A program made the translations under genes and the position numbers. A DNA stretch of 63,365 nt, from contig NZ_JAMBOL010000017.1 of NCBI RefSeq assembly GCF_023715605.1, positions 1 to 63,365 on the forward strand, written 5' to 3'. This DNA is from Halalkalibacter oceani (GTDB lineage Bacteria; Bacillota; Bacilli; Bacillales; Bacillaceae_D). Positions within the stretch are counted from its first letter, which is position 1. Every line of letters starts with the position of its first letter. Below, in pieces: positions 61,669 to 63,365 of the stretch. The notes under the pieces are model-generated. The model was not told where the DNA came from. It searched no databases and saw only the letters and a list, made by a program, of their open reading frames with translations.

Positions 61669-62886
61669 CTACTGTTTATAGTCTACGCCCGCTGTATAGC
61701 GGTTTGTCGCGTTCCAGAGTAAAAACTCGTTAATGCCTTGCTCATTTAAAGCACGGATTTGATCTTCGACCTCTTCTTTTCCATAAGGCTGATAGTTACC
61801 TGATCCAAGCCAGCTTGCTGTAAAGTCCTGAATCCACGGGCGTGAAACAGGAGGATTGTCAAGCTGGGCGAGGATGCCATTTTCCACTTTCGCATATTCA
61901 CGCGTCAGCTCATATGGAAATAAATCAGGCTTGTCAATGCCAAAATAAGGCGTCCAATGGCTTGGATAAATCATCGATGAGATGACATCTACTTCGTTTG
62001 CGATCTTGGAAAAATTTTGTCCAATGCCGGGCGCTTCCGTAATGGTGGCCGAGTAACCGAAAATATCGACCGATACATCAACATCATACTTTTCCAGCCG
62101 CTCTTTCGCATAGGAAACAAAATCGGTCACAGCCGCGACTCTGCTCTGCACATGATCGCCGTCACCGCCTTCATACTCTCCCACACTGTATTGCAGGACG
62201 TCATCCCGTCTTTCGAACCCTTCCGGAAAGCGGACATAATCAAATTGAATTTCCTGAAATCCAAGCTTCACCGCCTCTTCCGCGATCGCAATGTTATAAT
62301 CCCATACTTCCTTTAAGAAAGGATTGACAAATGCTTCACCTCGTCCATTTTTCCATATCTTTCCGCCATCAAGAAAGGAGAGCTCCGGCTGTTGCTCAGC
62401 AAGTACCGAATCTTTAAAGACGACAATCCGGGCAATTGGGTATACCTCGTTCTCTTCAAGCGTCTTCATTAATTGTTCAGGGTCATGAATGTAGTTTTTC
62501 GAAATAGGATAAAAAGGGGAATCCTCTTCAGGCCGGTATGTTAAATGCCCATGATCCTCTTTAATATCAATGACCATCGCATTCAAATCTGTCGTATTGA
62601 TCAGCTCAATTAAATTCGAAAAGCGCTCTCCACCAGCCGAATTCCCGGTGACATAAATCCCCCGAACCCCGTCCTCCGGATAAGCAAACTGATAGCCTGA
62701 ATCATATAAGAAGCGAGCGACATCATTTGGCAGTTCGAGTGCCGTTTTGGCTACTGCTTTATGCTGGTGCTCCTTCCCGATTGCGATGCTTGTCCCCGTT
62801 TCTGCTGCAAAAGCCGTTCCTGCGCCCACTAAACTAAAGACACATATCAGCATGAGCATCTTCATCCATGGCTTCCCCATTTCCAT
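61669..62886 (-). CDS. DUF4015 putative glycoside hydrolase, secreted
   Basis: A 405-residue protein with signal peptide (about 1-27, ending FAA) and a TIM-barrel-like DUF4015 domain: VRGIYVTGNSAG, AMVIDIKEDHGHLTY, EIQFDYVRFPEG and VSVDIFGYSA. The acidic residues at strand ends (DIKED, FDYVRFP) are candidate catalysts. These proteins are thought to act on extracellular polysaccharide; no activity is established to my knowledge. The ATG follows AAAGGATCG. It is downstream of the small HTH gene. Confidence 0.85.
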   Translation of the reverse strand: MEMGKPWMKMLMLICVFSLVGAGTAFAAETGTSIAIGKEHQHKAVAKTALELPNDVARFLYDSGYQFAYPEDGVRGIYVTGNSAGGERFSNLIELINTTDLNAMVIDIKEDHGHLTYRPEEDSPFYPISKNYIHDPEQLMKTLEENEVYPIARIVVFKDSVLAEQQPELSFLDGGKIWKNGRGEAFVNPFLKEVWDYNIAIAEEAVKLGFQEIQFDYVRFPEGFERRDDVLQYSVGEYEGGDGDHVQSRVAAVTDFVSYAKERLEKYDVDVSVDIFGYSATITEAPGIGQNFSKIANEVDVISSMIYPSHWTPYFGIDKPDLFPYELTREYAKVENGILAQLDNPPVSRPWIQDFTASWLGSGNYQPYGKEEVEDQIRALNEQGINEFLLWNATNRYTAGVDYKQ

Positions 62887-62930
62887 TCACGATCCTTTCT
62901 ACGTAGCTTGCTCTCCAGATCATCTATGTA

Positions 62931-63161
62931 TTAATCTTCATCCTTGGCATCCCAGTCTTCCGGAAGCGGCTCTTCCATTTCAGCTGCCAGCTGCTTGCGC
63001 TTTACATCAAGCTGTTCCTTATGCCACATGAATTGATCACGATTGATCAGCTGCTGCTTTCCATCATGAAAAGCCTTTATATGACCAAGCTGTATTTGCT
63101 GCTGAAGATAAGCCTCCGGCAACTCTAAATATTCTGCTAACTCTGCAACGGTAACGTACAT
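62931..63161 (-). CDS. Small HTH (excisionase/MerR-like) protein
   Basis: A 76-residue protein. Residues 1-45 form a winged HTH of the excisionase type (VTVAELAEYLELPEAYLQQQI then GHIKAF and QLINRDQF), with a charged C-terminus. GGGAGG lies eight bases before the ATG. It is 44 bp upstream of the DUF4015 gene and may be cotranscribed. Its proximity to a group II intron end does not imply a link. Confidence 0.7.
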   Translation of the reverse strand: MYVTVAELAEYLELPEAYLQQQIQLGHIKAFHDGKQQLINRDQFMWHKEQLDVKRKQLAAEMEEPLPEDWDAKDED

Positions 63162-63240
63162 CTTCCGTTCCTCCCTTCAAATTATACCGTCAGTCGACAA
63201 AGCTTGTCATCCTTCTACCCGAAAAAAGCCGTTTTAAAAA

Positions 63241-63365
63241 ATCGAGTAGGAGGGGGCGACTAACCCCCGACCTCTCACACCACCGTACGTACGGATCCGT
63301 ATACGGCGGTTTCAGTTAAGTCTGACGAAGGGTTTCATAACGTTCCAGTACGCTCTTGAGCCCTT
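63241..63365 (-). mobile_element. Group II intron, 3' end (partial)
   Basis: On the minus strand the sequence runs GCCGTATACGGATCCGTACG then TACGGTGGTG, which fits domain V with its long stem. A GGGGG/CCCCC hairpin and CCTACTCGAT follow, fitting domain VI with a bulged branch A and a 3' end in AT. The predicted intron 3' boundary is 63241, with the exon continuing as TTTTTAAAACGGC. The reverse transcriptase gene should lie beyond the right edge. Both intron class and boundary need the missing sequence. Confidence 0.72.

Overview
The window comes from an endospore-forming member of the Bacillaceae. It carries an almost intact copy of the Bacillus subtilis yjb neighbourhood (spx, terC, mecA, cls, coiA, pepF, spxH, yjbI, yjbJ, yjbK, sasB, NAD kinase, prpE, CPA antiporter, fabI), Bacillus-type promoters, and several promoters of the mother-cell SigK type. 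The species cannot be read from the sequence alone.

Left edge (1-4740): the 5' end of a 16S rRNA gene reads leftwards from two strong promoters. Next come a CrtC/AttH-like lipocalin-fold protein, comGA and comGB without comGC-comGG, a tRNA-Gln(UUG) and a small membrane protein. From 4846 to 7813 a UvrD-type helicase with a CoiA-like zinc finger is followed by an HD phosphohydrolase.

Middle (7829-33098): a spore-surface glycosylation island of about 25 kb. It holds four paralogous family-4-type glycosyltransferases, two GT2 enzymes, one further GT4 and a CgeB-like GT. It also encodes UDP-sugar enzymes resembling the WbpA/B/D/E route to a diacetamido-uronic acid, two SDR epimerases, and a complete SpsI/J/K/L (RmlA/B/C/D) rhamnose operon. 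Likely structural genes are a collagen-like (GXT) exosporium protein broken by a one-base frameshift, two related coiled-coil proteins, a cysteine-containing protein, a 43-residue Lys/Pro-rich peptide and a Gly-rich-tailed protein. Exact AC-N16-CATANNNTA promoters precede three of these units and partial matches precede others, so the island probably works late in sporulation in the mother cell.

Right half (33223-63365): an SLH-anchored LamG/metallophosphoesterase, a DeoR regulator, FabI with a FapR-type operator, and then the yjb block in reversed order. A two-gene RND efflux operon sits between spx and yjbC. The window ends in a DUF4015 glycosidase-like protein, a small HTH protein and the 3' end of a group II intron that continues beyond the window.

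A dispersed family of terminator-like hairpins (a conserved AAAGGT/ACCTTT inner stem with an A-rich or T-rich loop and changing, compensated outer stems) and a 50-bp repeat occur between genes across the window.
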